A DNA stretch of 64,000 nucleotides. Source: Hypericum androsaemum (lineage: Eukaryota; Streptophyta; Magnoliopsida; Malpighiales; Hypericaceae). Below, piece by piece: positions 1-12,958 of the stretch; the first letter of the stretch is position 1, and the number at the start of each line of letters is the position of its first letter. A program made the position numbers and the translations under genes. Location of the stretch: assembly GCA_963995505.1 (NCBI GenBank), contig OZ023193.1, positions 5,416,521-5,480,520 on the forward strand, written 5' to 3'. The notes under the pieces are model-generated. The model was not told the DNA's origin, ran no database searches, and saw nothing but the letters and a program-made list of their open reading frames with translations.

Positions 1-127
1 GAGTCGAGTACTTTTCGTATGTTCGTGTAACTTAAACACAAGATCTTTTTAAGTGAATCTAAGTCACTTATTACTTGGATGAACTCTCATTGGTTATATC
101 ACAAGCGTTTACCAACAAACAATACAA

Positions 128-1815
128 TTTTTTTTTGGTGATAATGGTGAGTGTCAAGCACTCTATATTCAGATAAAAGCAGAATATAACATAACGGTCT
201 GCATCGTCCCTTCACCTAAGCTGTCATACAACAAAAGCGGAACACAGTCTGGAGGAGGAGATGGGAGAACATGTAAACCAAGGGAAAAATCAAGCGCTAA
301 ATTCGAGAGATAGTCCGCTACGGCATTGCCTTCTCAGAAGCAATGAAGGACCTCCACTTGCCAATGACAAAGAAGGAGGGATTGGATGGTAATCACAAGG
401 GTTGAGAGCCGATGTTCCTTAGCTATACCTTCAGTAATGCACTTAGCCACCACCTGTGAGTCTGTCTCGAGGATGACCTGTGCATCTTCCAAGCTAGCTC
501 TAGGCCACGTAGTATGGCCCAAAGTTCGGAGGTGAGCGAGTCACAATGTCTGGTGTTTTGCACAAAGCCAACACACCACCCTCCCCTTGAGTCTCGGATT
601 ACCCCCCCCCCCCCCTGCAGGCCTTGGGTTATCTTTTGTTGCTCCATCGATGTTCAATTTACACCAACCTTCTCTCTGAGGTTCCCAAGCAACGTGCAGC
701 TCTGACTTTTGCCTGCTTCTTAAGTGCTTGGGAGTAGCCTTGGTCCAAGCTTCTGCGAACTGTAGGTCCTGGGCCCTGATGAAGATAATTTTATCTGTTG
801 GCGGAGCCACATGGTCAAAGATAGCAGTGTTTTGCCACCGCCATAACCACCACCAGGCGGTGGCAAAAAAGTTCTTCCAGAGAAGGTTGTTCTCCAATTC
901 CACCTCGGAGCAGACATTGCCTTCCAGCCAACAAATCACGGTTAAGCTAAAAAAGTGGTGATGATACCTGGTTGGGACCAGGATCCTCCATATTTTCCTG
1001 GCTTCGGAGCAATCACGGAGCACGTGAAGGACAGACTCCAGAGTGTCCTTGCATATTGAGCAGTAGGGGGATGGGCTGAACTTCCTCCTATACTGCTCCA
1101 CATTAGTCATAATGCATAACTTCAGGCATGACCACATGAAGATGCACATTTTTTAGGGACTTGGAGCAACCAGAACTTTTTCCAGGTGGGCAGGAGGTTG
1201 GGCTCATCCATGTTGATGTTCGTGAGGTACAGGTAGGCCGATTTGGCAGTGAAAGTGCAAGAGTTTGAGTACTTCCAAGCCAGGCTATCCGGATCTATGC
1301 CAGTGCCATCAATCGGGTGGCGTTGAGCTTTAGCTTAAAGGTCTCTGGAAGCAGATTTTGGAGTGAATCCAAATTCCAGCCTCCATTGTCTGTCCAATAA
1401 TCAATCACCTTCCAGTCCTCCTCTCGGGGTGGGATTAACACAGCCTCAGTGAACAAGGGACCCTCACTCGGGAACCAACAGTCTTTCCAAAAGGATATTT
1501 TACTTCCTCTACCCACATTCCACATGATGCCTCCGATCAAGTGGTGCGCTACTTTTGCAATCCCTGCTTAGACAGCCGATTGTTTGGCTTTTGGCACAAT
1601 ACTTTTGCAGTACTTACCCCTCAGCACCTGGGCCTATAAGCTTTCATTTTCTGTGATGAATCGTCACCCGAGCTTCATGTTGAGTGCTTGGTTGGCTTCT
1701 CTGGAGCTTCTAATTCCTAGCCCCCCTAATCTTTTAGGGCGGCACACCTCCTTCCACTTGACGAGGTGTACCCGTTTGGACTCATCAGTATCACCCCAAA
1801 TGAAGTTATTCTAAC
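128..1815 (-). mobile_element. Decayed LINE (L1-type non-LTR retrotransposon), 3' half
   Basis: Reading the minus strand from about 1815 down, the translation gives the end of a plant LINE reverse transcriptase (NNFIWGDTDESKRVHLVKW, then RPKRLGGLGIR), then the zinc-binding region with its FW-D-CW motif near 1490. A CxxC...H...C zinc-binding region follows near 990-1060, then an RNase H domain (LNIDGA near 640, GGGGVIRDSRGGW, ILETDSQ near 460). The frame is broken by several stops (about 1560-1670) and by a frameshift at a run of C at 601-615, so no functional protein is made. A T-run at about 128-137 on the plus strand is the likely poly(A) tail. The 5' part (endonuclease, most of the RT) is absent. 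An old, dead copy. Confidence 0.85.
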
Positions 1816-2302
1816 GTGACCGAGAGTTTTCAAGTTTGGTTTCTTGGAAACACAACAATTTTAAATACTTATTTGAAGAACTTTGTCACTATTCAGAAAT
1901 CTTGCCTAGCTCGAATTTGAATTAGTCGGTCCAATAAATATTCGAATATATTTGATTAAAAAAATATCACGCGCATTAATTAACACATGCCCATTTCTTG
2001 TTCTCCACTTCCCAATTTCTTCCTGTCGTTAAGTTGGCGAAATTGGTAATTTTTATTTTCAACTTGGAGCTACATAAATGGATGAGAAACTTTAGCTAAA
2101 ATGATGGTTACCAATAAGGAAGTCTCGCTGTACAGTATTTCCGCCAAAAGAACCAGACAAAGGAAGGGTAAAAAGTAAACCAGCACAAAAGCTGACACTC
2201 CATAAACACCCTCAGTATATCCATGAAGAAGCTGCACTAATCACTAAACAAATTCCAATTGGAGTATTGAGGGGGTAGCCAAAACCAATGATTAATCTCC
2301 CT

Positions 2303-3569
2303 TCATGACATGTTAATCAGGCCTTTGTCCAATTCAAGGAACTGGCTCATCCATTGCAAGTTCAAGGAATCTTCATTGGAGAAGTCAAAGAAATCATCTA
2401 CATTGAAGTTGGTATTTGAATCTTGGTCTTGACCTCCTGCCACTTTCACACTGGCCTCCTGATGATCTCCTGCCGTCCCTTTATCATCAGATTTGGAGGA
2501 CAATTCGCTTGTCCATGACGAAGCCGCGGCTACTGGTTTCTCCTTCTGGCAATTGACTTTCTTGCTCAAATGAGAATTCCAGTAGTTCTTTATCTCATTA
2601 TCTGTTCGACCCGGTAGCCTACCAGCTATAAGCGACCACCTGTATAATAGAGCAAATTGCAGATAAGTGACAGAGAACTGGGACATATTGTTGGACTTGA
2701 AAGAGGCAGAAGTCCCTTTCAGGACTGTTTATTAAGCTAGTGGACATATAATATTAAATGGTTAGTGGAATAAATATAGTAAGGCTCACCTATTTCCTAG
2801 TAGCTTGTGGAGCCTGAGGATCAAGTCCTCTTCTTGATCAGAAATGTTGCCTCTCTTGATGTTTGGCCTCAAATAATTCAACCATCTTAGCCTGCAACTC
2901 TTACCGCATCTGTTGAGTCCTGAAAAAAGTCAAAGACCAAGAATTAACTAATGATAATCTATCAACCCAGCTACCAACAAGCATTAGATCAATTTGTGAG
3001 GGCAGGTCTCGAGTTCGATTACTTGAGAATATATCAGTGTTAAATACTTGTTGGGAGAGCTTTACCAGGTGTGAAATTAACTAATGATAATCTATCAACC
3101 CAGCTACCAACAAGCATTAGATCAAATCTGAATTCTTGTTGGGAGAGCTTTACCAGGTGTTAAATACTTGTTGGGAGAGCTTTACCAAGTTCGAGTACTT
3201 AAAAACACATCAGTGTTAAATGCTTGTTGGGAGAGCTTTACCAGGTGTGAAAGGTCTCATCCGGCTCGAATCTGAATTCCTCGGCCCAATAGGTCGAGAT
3301 AATATGGTATAAACCAAAAAAATCTATCAAGCCGGCTAGAACCATGGCCTTAATTTCCACAGAGAATGGTTCCATTAATGAGGATTACCTGCTTTGGATG
3401 CAACCATCTTCCACCTTTTCGCACCATGGACTTCAATGGTTTCTGCAAGCTTCCTGTCCTCTTCTGCGGTCCAAGCCCCCCTGTTGGCCTCCTTCTTTGT
3501 AGAGATACTTCTTTTGGGCTTCTTGGCCTTGACTTCCCTCTCAAAAGAATCATCAATCTTGGGAGCCAT
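2303..3569 (-). CDS. R2R3-MYB transcription factor with bHLH-interaction motif
   Basis: Three exons: 3569-3389, 2919-2790 (the 130-bp middle exon typical of R2R3-MYB genes) and 2639-2303, together encoding 215 residues with GT/AG borders. The R2 repeat (residues about 30-80) has Trp33, Trp53 and Trp73. R3 (about 83-131) has Ile86 in place of the first Trp, then Trp105 and Trp124. Residues 92-111 fit the [DE]Lx2[RK]x3Lx6Lx3R motif exactly (D92, L93, R96, L100, L107, R111), which in this family binds R/B-type bHLH partners. The protein is therefore probably a nuclear DNA-binding factor working in a MYB-bHLH-WD40 complex. The short acidic C-terminus ([19 protein letters not shown]) could be an activation region. 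Nearest recalled relatives are the WER/MYB82/MYB114-like group; the exact orthologue is unclear. The N-terminus is Lys-rich (residues 14-26). Intron 1 contains local duplications. Confidence 0.9.
2945..3245. repeat. Local tandem duplications inside MYB intron 1
   Basis: A phrase of about 40 bases beginning taatgataatctatcaaccc occurs near 2949 and again near 3073. The phrase cttgttgggagagctttacc occurs four times (about 3047, 3137, 3166, 3223). The copies are nearly identical, so the expansion is recent. All lie within intron 1 of the MYB gene and do not touch its splice sites. Confidence 0.8.
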
Positions 3570-5962
3570 TATTTGTTGGCTTCTTTCTTTTGAGCTTCTC
3601 TAATTGGGTTTTTCTTTAGAGTAAGAAAGAGAGACAAAATACAAGAAGGATGCTGGTTTTGGTTATATTCAGTATTTGGAGATGCTGTGGCAACTAACCT
3701 TCTTGGTAGGAGTGAAGGAACTCAACTACCAATGATATATATGTAAGAGGAAGTGGAAGAGCAAAGATGTAAGAGAGATGAGCAATATAAGGGTCAAACA
3801 CTAAAAGACATTGATCATATGGTTGATGATTGAGCAATGAAGAGAAAAGTAGAGATATCTTTTTGTATTATAAGTTCCAACCCTCCAAAATACTGTTGCT
3901 ACACGAAGGCTGCTAAAGAAAAAGGCTCTTTTCTTTTTTTATTTCTTTTTAATTTGAATTGTGAATCTAAGTGGGATATACCTGTTTTTTCCCATATAAA
4001 TCATGAAAGGGAAAAAGGTGACTCTAAAGTGATTAGATCAATATGGAAGATAGGGCTGTCATTTAGCGAGAAACCCTTTTTATCTTTATTAGAGCACCGT
4101 CGGATTTTATATAAGAACGATTCTCTAAATAATATTTTTTATATAAGAGCGATTCTCTCAATAATATTTTTTACAAACGCAAATTTTGAATCTAAAATTT
4201 CTAAATTCACGTATGTTAATACTTGTAACAACTCTCTTATTAGTGAGACACTTTTTACTATTTACATTGGGTGTTTCTTTCTGCATGTGCAACTTATTTG
4301 AATGGTTCTAGGCATGCAGTTTGTTTACTTCAAGGTACACCTATTTTATAGAGATGCATCTTTCTATTATGAGATATACTGTTAATTTCCACCCAAAAAA
4401 AAGATATACTGTTAATTTATATAGATATATGTGTATATTTATATATATGATTAGTTGCTTTATAAAATTTTGGTATCAATGATAGTTTACTGTCTACATC
4501 TACGAGGTTCAAACTTAAGAGATTAACTAAAAAAATATTTGTTACTCACTGCGCTCAATAACTCGTAATTAGCTGCAATAGTCATAATTACGATAATAAA
4601 AATTATTGTTGTAATTATTAATATTGTGATGCACATGCAGAAAAGCAGTGGTAGAGCCCTACTTTATGAGGAATGGGACAGCCTGCATCTGTTTACTTTA
4701 AAATATTCATATAAGTTTATATTTTTTTAAATTTGATTCCCCTATAAAGGTTAATTTACATCCGCAAATTAAATTTTCTGGCAAAAAAGTAATAATTGAC
4801 AAAAATATATTTGTCCATAAAAACATTTTCCCGACTTCGACCCCTATTAAAATATATTTTGTTGTGGCAAGAATGTACTTTTCAGTGCCAGGAAAAACAA
4901 TTTAAAAAAACCGTGCTACCCGTGTGCCTGCATTAGAACAAGCACGTGCGTGTTCTTTTGCAAACTTCCTGTCACTTGTGCGAACGGATTGATTCGGGTT
5001 GGACAATATTCTAATGACTACAAAATTCTCTTTATATCTAATGTCGGAAGTGAGAAAGTGAATTAGTAAATAGAACATTATGATATATAGTAAATTGCGT
5101 AATTTATCTTCCCATACACCTGGCCTTTCCGTTTCAGTAGAATAAATAAAGAATGTATGCTTTCTAGTTATTATATTATTCATGTGCATTGTACGCATCG
5201 CTTCTCGTCAAACTAAAGTGAGATTTATATTTGACGTATGATCCATATTCTAGAACTTCGGACATTAGTTCTCCATTTTTTCCGGTTTCTTCGATTGAAA
5301 GTTTTTGACATATCTCCCTCAGCCTTGAATTTCGTCATCTTGTGGGCCCATTTAAATTAATAATCTGCCTAAATTGATGGCAACTGGTGCATTATTTATA
5401 CGCATACAAGTGTCTTGTAATAATATTGCCAAAGGTAGCTGACATTTTTATTAAATATTGCACTAGAAGAGGTTGTATATAGTTTATGTGGGTATTAGGT
5501 TTCAACCATGTTTAAATTAATGGTTAGGTAGAAAACCAAGGTGGGAAACACCCACTTTATGGACCAAAAATGTACACTATTTGACAAATTTGGGAGATTC
5601 CTTCAGCAATGTGATTCCATATGTTCATCAGGCAGGGGAACGTGTAATAATAGTTTCTGTAATCTATGATCGAGGTAATATCAGTCACTATCTTAATCTC
5701 TATGTACATTGACTTGCCAACAACTAAAATCTTTATACGTAGGAAATTATTTTAACTTAACTATAAATTTTAAGTTTGAATTCTCGTATTGTTGCTATAT
5801 TAGAGTTTTGATACCATTGGACATTGTGTTCAGCTCAAAAGTTGACTAATTAGCTCGATAGTTATTTAGATACCATATAATATTAAAAAAATGAAATCTA
5901 TGTACCTGAAATATATTCCGTTGATCTCAATTGCTTGGTTTTAGTAAATAAATTATGAGGCA
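3570..5962. other. AT-rich intergenic DNA, MYB promoter side
   Basis: This holds the 5' leader and promoter of the minus-strand MYB gene (immediately above 3569) and then AT-rich DNA. A 154-codon plus-strand open frame at 3837-4301 has no recognisable domain and a low-complexity AT-driven composition, so I do not call it a gene. No RNA gene or clear repeat was seen. Confidence 0.6.
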
Positions 5963-6275
5963 AACATGCGTAGTTTTAATAAAGTGTGCGGCGCAGTACG
6001 AATCTTCTTTGGACATTTGACCCTCCGTAAGTTAGGTTTCTCGTGTTGTAGTTATGAGTTTTTTACCCGGTGCTTGGTGTATATTCAGATCTGTTTTTGG
6101 CATATGACCATAGGGCATTTTGGTATAGACATTTTTTTGGTATATAGCACATTTTGTCTGATATGTGTTATCTGGTAACTAAGGTACGGCACCCTTGGTG
6201 TCATAGGTGTAATCATTCTTGATGGACATTTCTTGGGGAATATATTACTTCGCTTATAAAAAAATATGCATAGTT
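5963..6275 (+). mobile_element. 5'-truncated LINE 3' tail with target site duplication
   Basis: A 287-bp insert (5976-6262) ends in a phrase typical of plant L1 tails (gtgtaatcattcttgatgg, then ttacttcgcttataaaaaaa). It is flanked by similar direct repeats of about 13 bp: aacatgcgtagtt at 5963-5975 and aatatgcatagtt at 6263-6275. This is the mark of target-primed reverse transcription with early termination. It contains no coding domain, so the 70-codon frame across it is not a gene. Confidence 0.65.
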
Positions 6276-9200
6276 ATGACCAATAAAAATTAGATCAACT
6301 AGCAAGTAAATTATTATAATTTAAAAAAAAATAGAGTTCGAGCTATGGGAAATCGGAAACGTGAAAGTGAAAGTGTTAAACACTCGTTACGAGTTTTGCG
6401 GTCACACACTGAACACGTACGTGCTTACCATTTTTTATCCCTTCAAATACTTTTTTTAATCATGGTACCTTAATTATATAATTTATTGTCACTGAATAGG
6501 AGAAAGATCACATGATGTATGCTGTGAGCTGCAGAAATATTAAAATTCCAGTTGATCCACTAATTAACTCGAAGGAATCGTAATTAAAGGGCTAATCGAC
6601 AAACTTTAATGACGAATTAATCTGCACATGGAATACTTAGAAAAATCCATATAGTATAGTGCGTTGATAAGCAGTGGCGACATCTTTTACCTGTCCGAGA
6701 TTTGGTCCTCACCTACTGAATAAGACTTTGATTTCTTCGAGATTTTATATCGTCTTCATTTTTTTTTTTGGTTTCCACAAATATATTAATAACTCTTGAG
6801 ATTCTCAAAGCTAGAATTTTAGTGTAAAAGTTGTAATTTTTAAAATTAAATATAAAAATTTTAACATGATATCATAGCATGTTCGTCTCATAGCCTAGTT
6901 ATACTCATACGATGTCTATCATAACAAGTCAGCAACGAGTGTGAAAATATGCCAAAGGGTATGTAGTCCAACGACACAAAACGTTATAAAATTCAAGGAG
7001 ATCTAATATTCAATTCCTAACAAATGTGATGGTGTAAAAAAATTACTTTTCAGAAAAAAGTGTAAAAATATAGCTCAGTTCTTGCTCGCACGACGCACGT
7101 TACATAACATGTCGACAACAAGTGTGGAAACATGGTCTAGTTGTTACTTGCACAACACCTATATCATAACACGATAACTAGTATGAAAAATCTATTAATC
7201 CGAAGATTCTAACATTTTTTTTTTAATCTTGTCTTCCCTTATTATATGGAAGTTCCGTAGACTCCGATTGAGACACACAACCATACATAAAGTAATAATT
7301 CGTTGTTACGACCAACGAGTTTCTCTTTTTTAAGCCATTAGTATTCAACAAGAAGAATATAGGAATGCTTCTCCTCTTGTAAGTATTGTCATTGCTGTCT
7401 TAGGTTCTTAAAGTAAGTAAATAATTAGAATTTAATAATATCAGATTTAATCTGGGGTAGCTCGCTTGACAGTATATGCTTCATTTAATGTGTTTACATT
7501 TATTTAAAAAATCGGAATAACGACATTTTTTTCTATAAACTAGTTTTACTCCATGCCGTTGGCATTACATAATAGCTGTTTTTAAATGTATTATTGATTT
7601 TTAAGGCCACGTGTATTAGTTATATGCTAAAGAGTTTATCTTTATTACAACAGCACAAAAATATAATATAATAAAATTAATAATGATCGACCGTCATAAA
7701 TTAAGATGGTGGGTTTACCAATACAAAAGTTCGTCCAAGTAGTAATTAACTTGTATTCATTCGACAAGATATTGGTTCAAGTCTATATATGTAAAAAATT
7801 TATTTAGAGAGTCATTTTTAAATTAGGATCTGATGATGCTCGACTATATATATCAGAGTTCTGTAAAAAAATGGTGGGTTGTAATATTTTTAGAAAATAT
7901 TATTGGTTTTGATTTGACACACTGTCCAATGGGTTGTGATTTATAACCCGATGGTTGAAAGTTCTCTCTTGTTCCGTTTATTTTCACTATACCGACCTCG
8001 ATGGGGCAAACATAACACAAAAAACGAGACCAAAGGGACCAATATCGAATTAGTCAATCTCTGTTCAATTTTAAATTAAGATTTAATTGCAGTTGGCCAT
8101 ATAAAATTTGAAATCATAATTCAAGTTCGGATGAGTTTAAGTCGGAGTCACTATTTGACCAACGTATATCTACTTCCGCGTCAATAATCAGGGACGTCTC
8201 TTTTTTTTAATAAGTGAAGTGTTATAAATCTCCAAAAAAACCGTCCCGAAAAGAGAAAATACCGCACCTAAAGTACAAAATAATGCAAATTGATAATCAG
8301 TACGTCTTATTAAAACAGTTTAAGAAGCCGACGTTGTTATGGCACTGTGGCCCTTGTGATGAATAAAGCAATTGATACTATATATTTCCGTACCTAAAGT
8401 GCATTGAATTTGGTGTTAAATTAAGATATTCAATATTTAAAAATTAGCTACATGATAACCCTTTTGGCAAGGTACTTTATCAATAATTTTTCAAAAGGTG
8501 TACATATCTTATTATTTAATATTTACTGGTCAAAACGTTTTAGGTGCTAGCTTATATATTTTTATTGGCTATGTTATAATAGTGGCATGATTTTTTCATA
8601 AGTAGATTTTATTTCACTTGAATATAACTTTTTTTTGAAAGATAAATTATTTACACAGGGTTTGAATTCTGGACCTCCTAAATATTTACAATGACTTGTG
8701 TCATAGTGTTACAAACCTTTTGGCATCTGAACGTAACTTATTTCATATTTACTTATCAAAAAAAACTTATTTCATATTTATGATCTTTGGTGTTAAATTC
8801 TTTTGTATGAATACCAAGTTATAGCCACAAATCTCATATAGTATGACTTGGTTCATGGCTGATGGAAATTGGTTAAAGCCCACGTTATAAATTTGTACCG
8901 AACGACAATAAATTTGAGAAATTTCAAATTATCTAGTCATTTTTCAAAAAGTATAATTAATCTTAATCCAAAATTTGAAGGAAAAAAGGCAAACAAAGAA
9001 TCATCGACAAAATAAAACAGCGTACTTCTTGCTCTCTCACACACTCACCGAAACTATATGTTAATCTCCATTCAGCTATGAGACAAAAAAATACTTCTTT
9101 TGTTCGTCCAATAACAAAATTTCCTGGGCATAGTCCAAAACAGATATTGTAGTTTTTGTCAAAGTTAAAAATTTGTGTCGTACTAAGAAAATATCACTTA

Positions 9201-10889
9201 ATTAAGTATTGTAATTTTAGTTAATTAGAAGTTAGTTGGTGATATGGACATGACAATAATGCTAATTAAGAGTCTACATGTCATAAATACTTTCTTACCC
9301 AAAAAAAATCTAGTCTACTTTCTCTGTCCATAAAAACTAAACCCTAATGTTTTTCTGGCACGGAAATTGGAATAAAGAGAATTTTATCTAATTCTAAATT
9401 GGAATAAAGCTGATCCTATGACCAAAGGAAATACATAGGAATCATGCAAGTGGTAGTCAATAATGACCTCGGGAGTTTTATTTAATTCTTTCTAATGCAT
9501 TAATTAAAGGAAATAAATATATTAAAGAAGCATAAATTTTGTCTAGGGGTATGGAGGAGACCGAGGCATGATTTTGCATTTCAATGCTCTCAAACTATAG
9601 AAAATTGGAAATCGCTGGCTAGCTTGGAATCCATCATGCACCTACCTCTGTAAGATTTTAAAATACGTCCAAAGGGCATTCTGACCAATATTAAAATCTT
9701 ATATTACTGTTTATATAATTTTAAGGTTCAAAATTTTGTAAGCTAATATATCTCTCAAGCTAGACAAGCTTGGTTCCAAGATGCTTTTGAATATCGATGT
9801 TTAGATAATTATTAACGAGCTTCCGTTTATGAAAAGAAATGAAATTTACTGATGTTTTTGTCTCAAACGAACTTGTATCCAAGCCAACTAATTCAAGTAT
9901 CTAAACTCTCCCCTGTTGTATGTATATTCCCGATTTAAATTTGAGATATTTTTTTTAAAGGTAAATTTTTACACCATGACACATATCAGAATTTGAACCA
10001 TGAACTTCATAAATATTTACAATGTCTTGTGCCGTTGGGTTACAAGCCCTTTTGGCAAAAAATCTGAGATATCTGATAGAGTTAATATAATTTCTGATAT
10101 ATTCTAGAAGAGCTATATATTCTTCTTGCTGATCAATGATTATTACAATATCAGGCACTCGAGTCATATATTTTAGACCGCCCAGATATCTTTCCAACTG
10201 AGATAATTATCTCTTCAATCAAGTCGCATCCTTTTTTTTAATACGGTTGAATTCCCCTGTCTTTTGTTTCCTTTTCAAGTATCTAAACTATTGAAGTATC
10301 ATTTCTGTATGGGACCAATTTGTTAAAATTCTGCTCATCTATTTTTTATGAATATAATGATATCGAGTTTTTTTATGACTCGCACTACAAACTGATGATA
10401 ATTGAAGTCTCGTGAAATATTAAGACTTTTGAATTGTGATAAAATCTCGTCGCAACAAAATTTAGCACTAGCACAATGGTGTACATTCTTTTGAGAAAAC
10501 TTGATGATTGTTTTTTTTCCCGTGAAACTTGATGATAGTTTGAGCGTAGTGAGACCTGTATTTTGCTTTCTCAAAGCAATGTACACCATTGGGCAAAAGC
10601 TGCGCTGTACGGAGGCTTCATTATTAAACTTTGTAATATGGGCTCATTGGCCCAAATGAATTGTAACATTAGCCCGATAGCTGATTTGTGAGAGAGATGC
10701 CTCCAATGTCTTTATATCATATTGTTCAACGGGGAAAAATTATTGTTTAATGTTTTCCTACATAGCCCTAGAATGAAATTGCCATCGGATGAAAATATCA
10801 AGTGATAAATAATTTTGTTAGATTATACAAAATCGTTTTAAAAAAATACAATTCGACCAATCGAATTCAACCTCTGCAATTTATTGGAT
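6276..10889. other. AT-rich intergenic DNA without a recognised gene
   Basis: About 4.6 kb of AT-rich sequence. The only open frames are short (80-84 codons at 9955-10197 and 10335-10589, minus strand) and have no motif or splice-compatible neighbours. No transposon ends with duplications were found here, although much of it probably consists of old, unreadable insertions. Confidence 0.6.
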
Positions 10890-10897
10890 CACATTCC

Positions 10898-12028
10898 GGG
10901 TATTTTGTCTGCAAAGTGTTATTGTGCGGCTATATTACGAATATGGCGTGCGAATTTTTTTTTCCGGATTCAGTATCCACGCAGGACTACCGGTTAAAAA
11001 CCCATATGTTGATACAGATTTTTTACCAGTATTTAGCCAACATAAGGTTTTTTAACTGGTATCCAACATACGGGTTTTTAATCGGTATGCTGACAAGATA
11101 CCGATTAAAAATCCGTATGTTAGTTAAATCTCACATCAAATGGGTCCAGCCTATTTGGCTTGAATCCAATCTTTGACAATATTAATTGTCATTTTGTTTT
11201 ACTATCTAAAAAAATATTATAGTCTAAGGTACTCCTTCAAATAAAAGTTCATGGTTCTTAAACTTGATATTTTTTGTAATTTTGTTTTACTGATGGTCGA
11301 GAATAGTGTACTTTTTTAATAAATGTCAAGAATTCACATACTCATCATATTAATATAAAACTTTGGATTGTGTATTAATATTATAACAAATTTTACTCTT
11401 CTAATTCTCAAAATTACAATGTTAAAAAAATATGGTCGTCAAAGAAAAACTTATGTTCAAATGTTATCTTGTTATCAATTTTTATCTATTATAATTAAGA
11501 TACATTAGCGATTACTATTAGTGAAACAAAATTAAAAATATTGATTATATTTTTATCTATTATAATTAAGGTAAATTAGTGAAACGAAATTACAAATAAA
11601 TATAATTATAAATGTTTGTCTAGGCTTCTTTGTTAAATTACTACAATGTTATTTATTTATATAATACTTTTTTTAGGTAGTAAAATAAAATGGCAATTAA
11701 TATTGTCAAAGATTGGATTGGAACTCATGCCCATTGGGATAAGAGGAAGGGTACTTGGCCAAAAAGGCTAGACCCATTTGATGTCAGATTCAACCAACAT
11801 ACGGGTTTTTAACCGGTATCTTATCAACATACCGATTAAAAACTCGTATGTTGGATACCGATTAAAAATTTGTATGTTGGCTGAATATCGGTAAAAAAAA
11901 TCTGCATCCTAGTCTAGCATACGCATTTTTAACCGGTAGTCCTAGTGGATACCGAATATACAAAAAGAGAAATTTGTGCGCCATGTTCGTAATATATATG
12001 TACAGAACACCTTGCAGACAAAATACCC
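10898..12028. mobile_element. Long-TIR non-autonomous DNA transposon (1131 bp) with 8-bp TSD
   Basis: The left end starts GGGTATTTTGTCTGCAA and the right end finishes with its reverse complement. Both are flanked by the 8-bp direct repeat CACATTCC (10890-10897 and 12029-12036). The inverted arms run about 320-370 bp each (10898 to about 11225, about 11660 to 12028). Each arm contains several copies, in both orientations, of a phrase like catacgggtttttaaccggtat, so the element can fold on itself at more than one scale. No transposase is encoded; the 124-codon frame at 10802-11176 crosses the left boundary and is spurious. An 8-bp duplication fits hAT best, while long arms are more typical of Mutator-type or foldback elements, so the superfamily is open. 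Confidence 0.85.
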
Positions 12029-12036
12029 CACATTCC

Positions 12037-12712
12037 CGTGGTCAATTAGACAGGCTCTAATAAATGGGATGTCACTTTACAGAGTGGAAATTTCGAAGCT
12101 AACTTTTCGAATTCCGAAATACCTTTATGTCTGGCCAGTCTAGAGAGAGCTCATCGGTATAGGCACCGAATAGAGTTCTTAATGTCTGGACTACTCCACC
12201 ACTGTGAATTTGAACCAATTTGCCGATATAATATATGTGTGAATTTTAAGCAATTTTTCAATTTAATTATGAAATTTCGAAATGAGTTTTAGATTATATT
12301 AGGATATATCCAACTGACTGTTATGTTTTATAAAATACAATTTCTTGCCAACTACCTGTCCTCCCTCACTGTTCTTGAGCAAATCTTACAGGAGAATCAA
12401 GCGGTTGGGGTTGAAGGGAGAAGGTGGCCAAATTATGCAGGGGGTAAAAGACTGGGAGCAAAATTCGTTATAACTTGCATAAACATGTTGGCTTTATGTG
12501 TGTCATAAAAAGATTGAAGAGAAGAAAGGCAAAAGTTATCACCTCATTTGTCAGGAACTTAGTAATATTAATTAAAATTCTAGAATTTAGGTAAATTTGT
12601 CTAATTTTTAAAAAAAAATAGAAGACAGAGAGAATGGCGAAAGGAGAAAACCTGAAAAGGGCACAAACCCCTAACCGTTATTTGCAAAACAGATTGAGAA
12701 CAAACCGAAGTT
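12037..12712. other. Spacer between two transposons
   Basis: About 0.7 kb of AT-rich sequence. A 61-codon frame at 12323-12508 shows no domain. Nothing else is supported. Confidence 0.5.
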
Positions 12713-12958
12713 GTTATAACCAAGGTTTTAAAAATGCGGTCCGACCGACAGTCCGACTAGGCGGATCACGAAATGGGTGAGAAGGCGTATCGACTTTTGG
12801 CCAAAAAATGCCCACCTAACGAACCGCCCACCTAACGAACCGCCCTAAATCTAGTCAAACCGGGTAGTTCGTTCGGAAAACGGACCAGGAGAAATCCGGT
12901 TCGTAAGGTCAGGCCAAAAAATTGAAAAAGTCTCGTCCACCCATTTCAATTTGGATTT

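Noticed and set aside
3837..4301. 154-codon plus-strand open frame
   Set aside because: AT-driven composition, no domain, signal or homologue that I recognise, and no splice or promoter context; likely chance.
10802..11176. 124-codon plus-strand frame
   Set aside because: Crosses the left boundary of the transposon at 10898 and has no domain.
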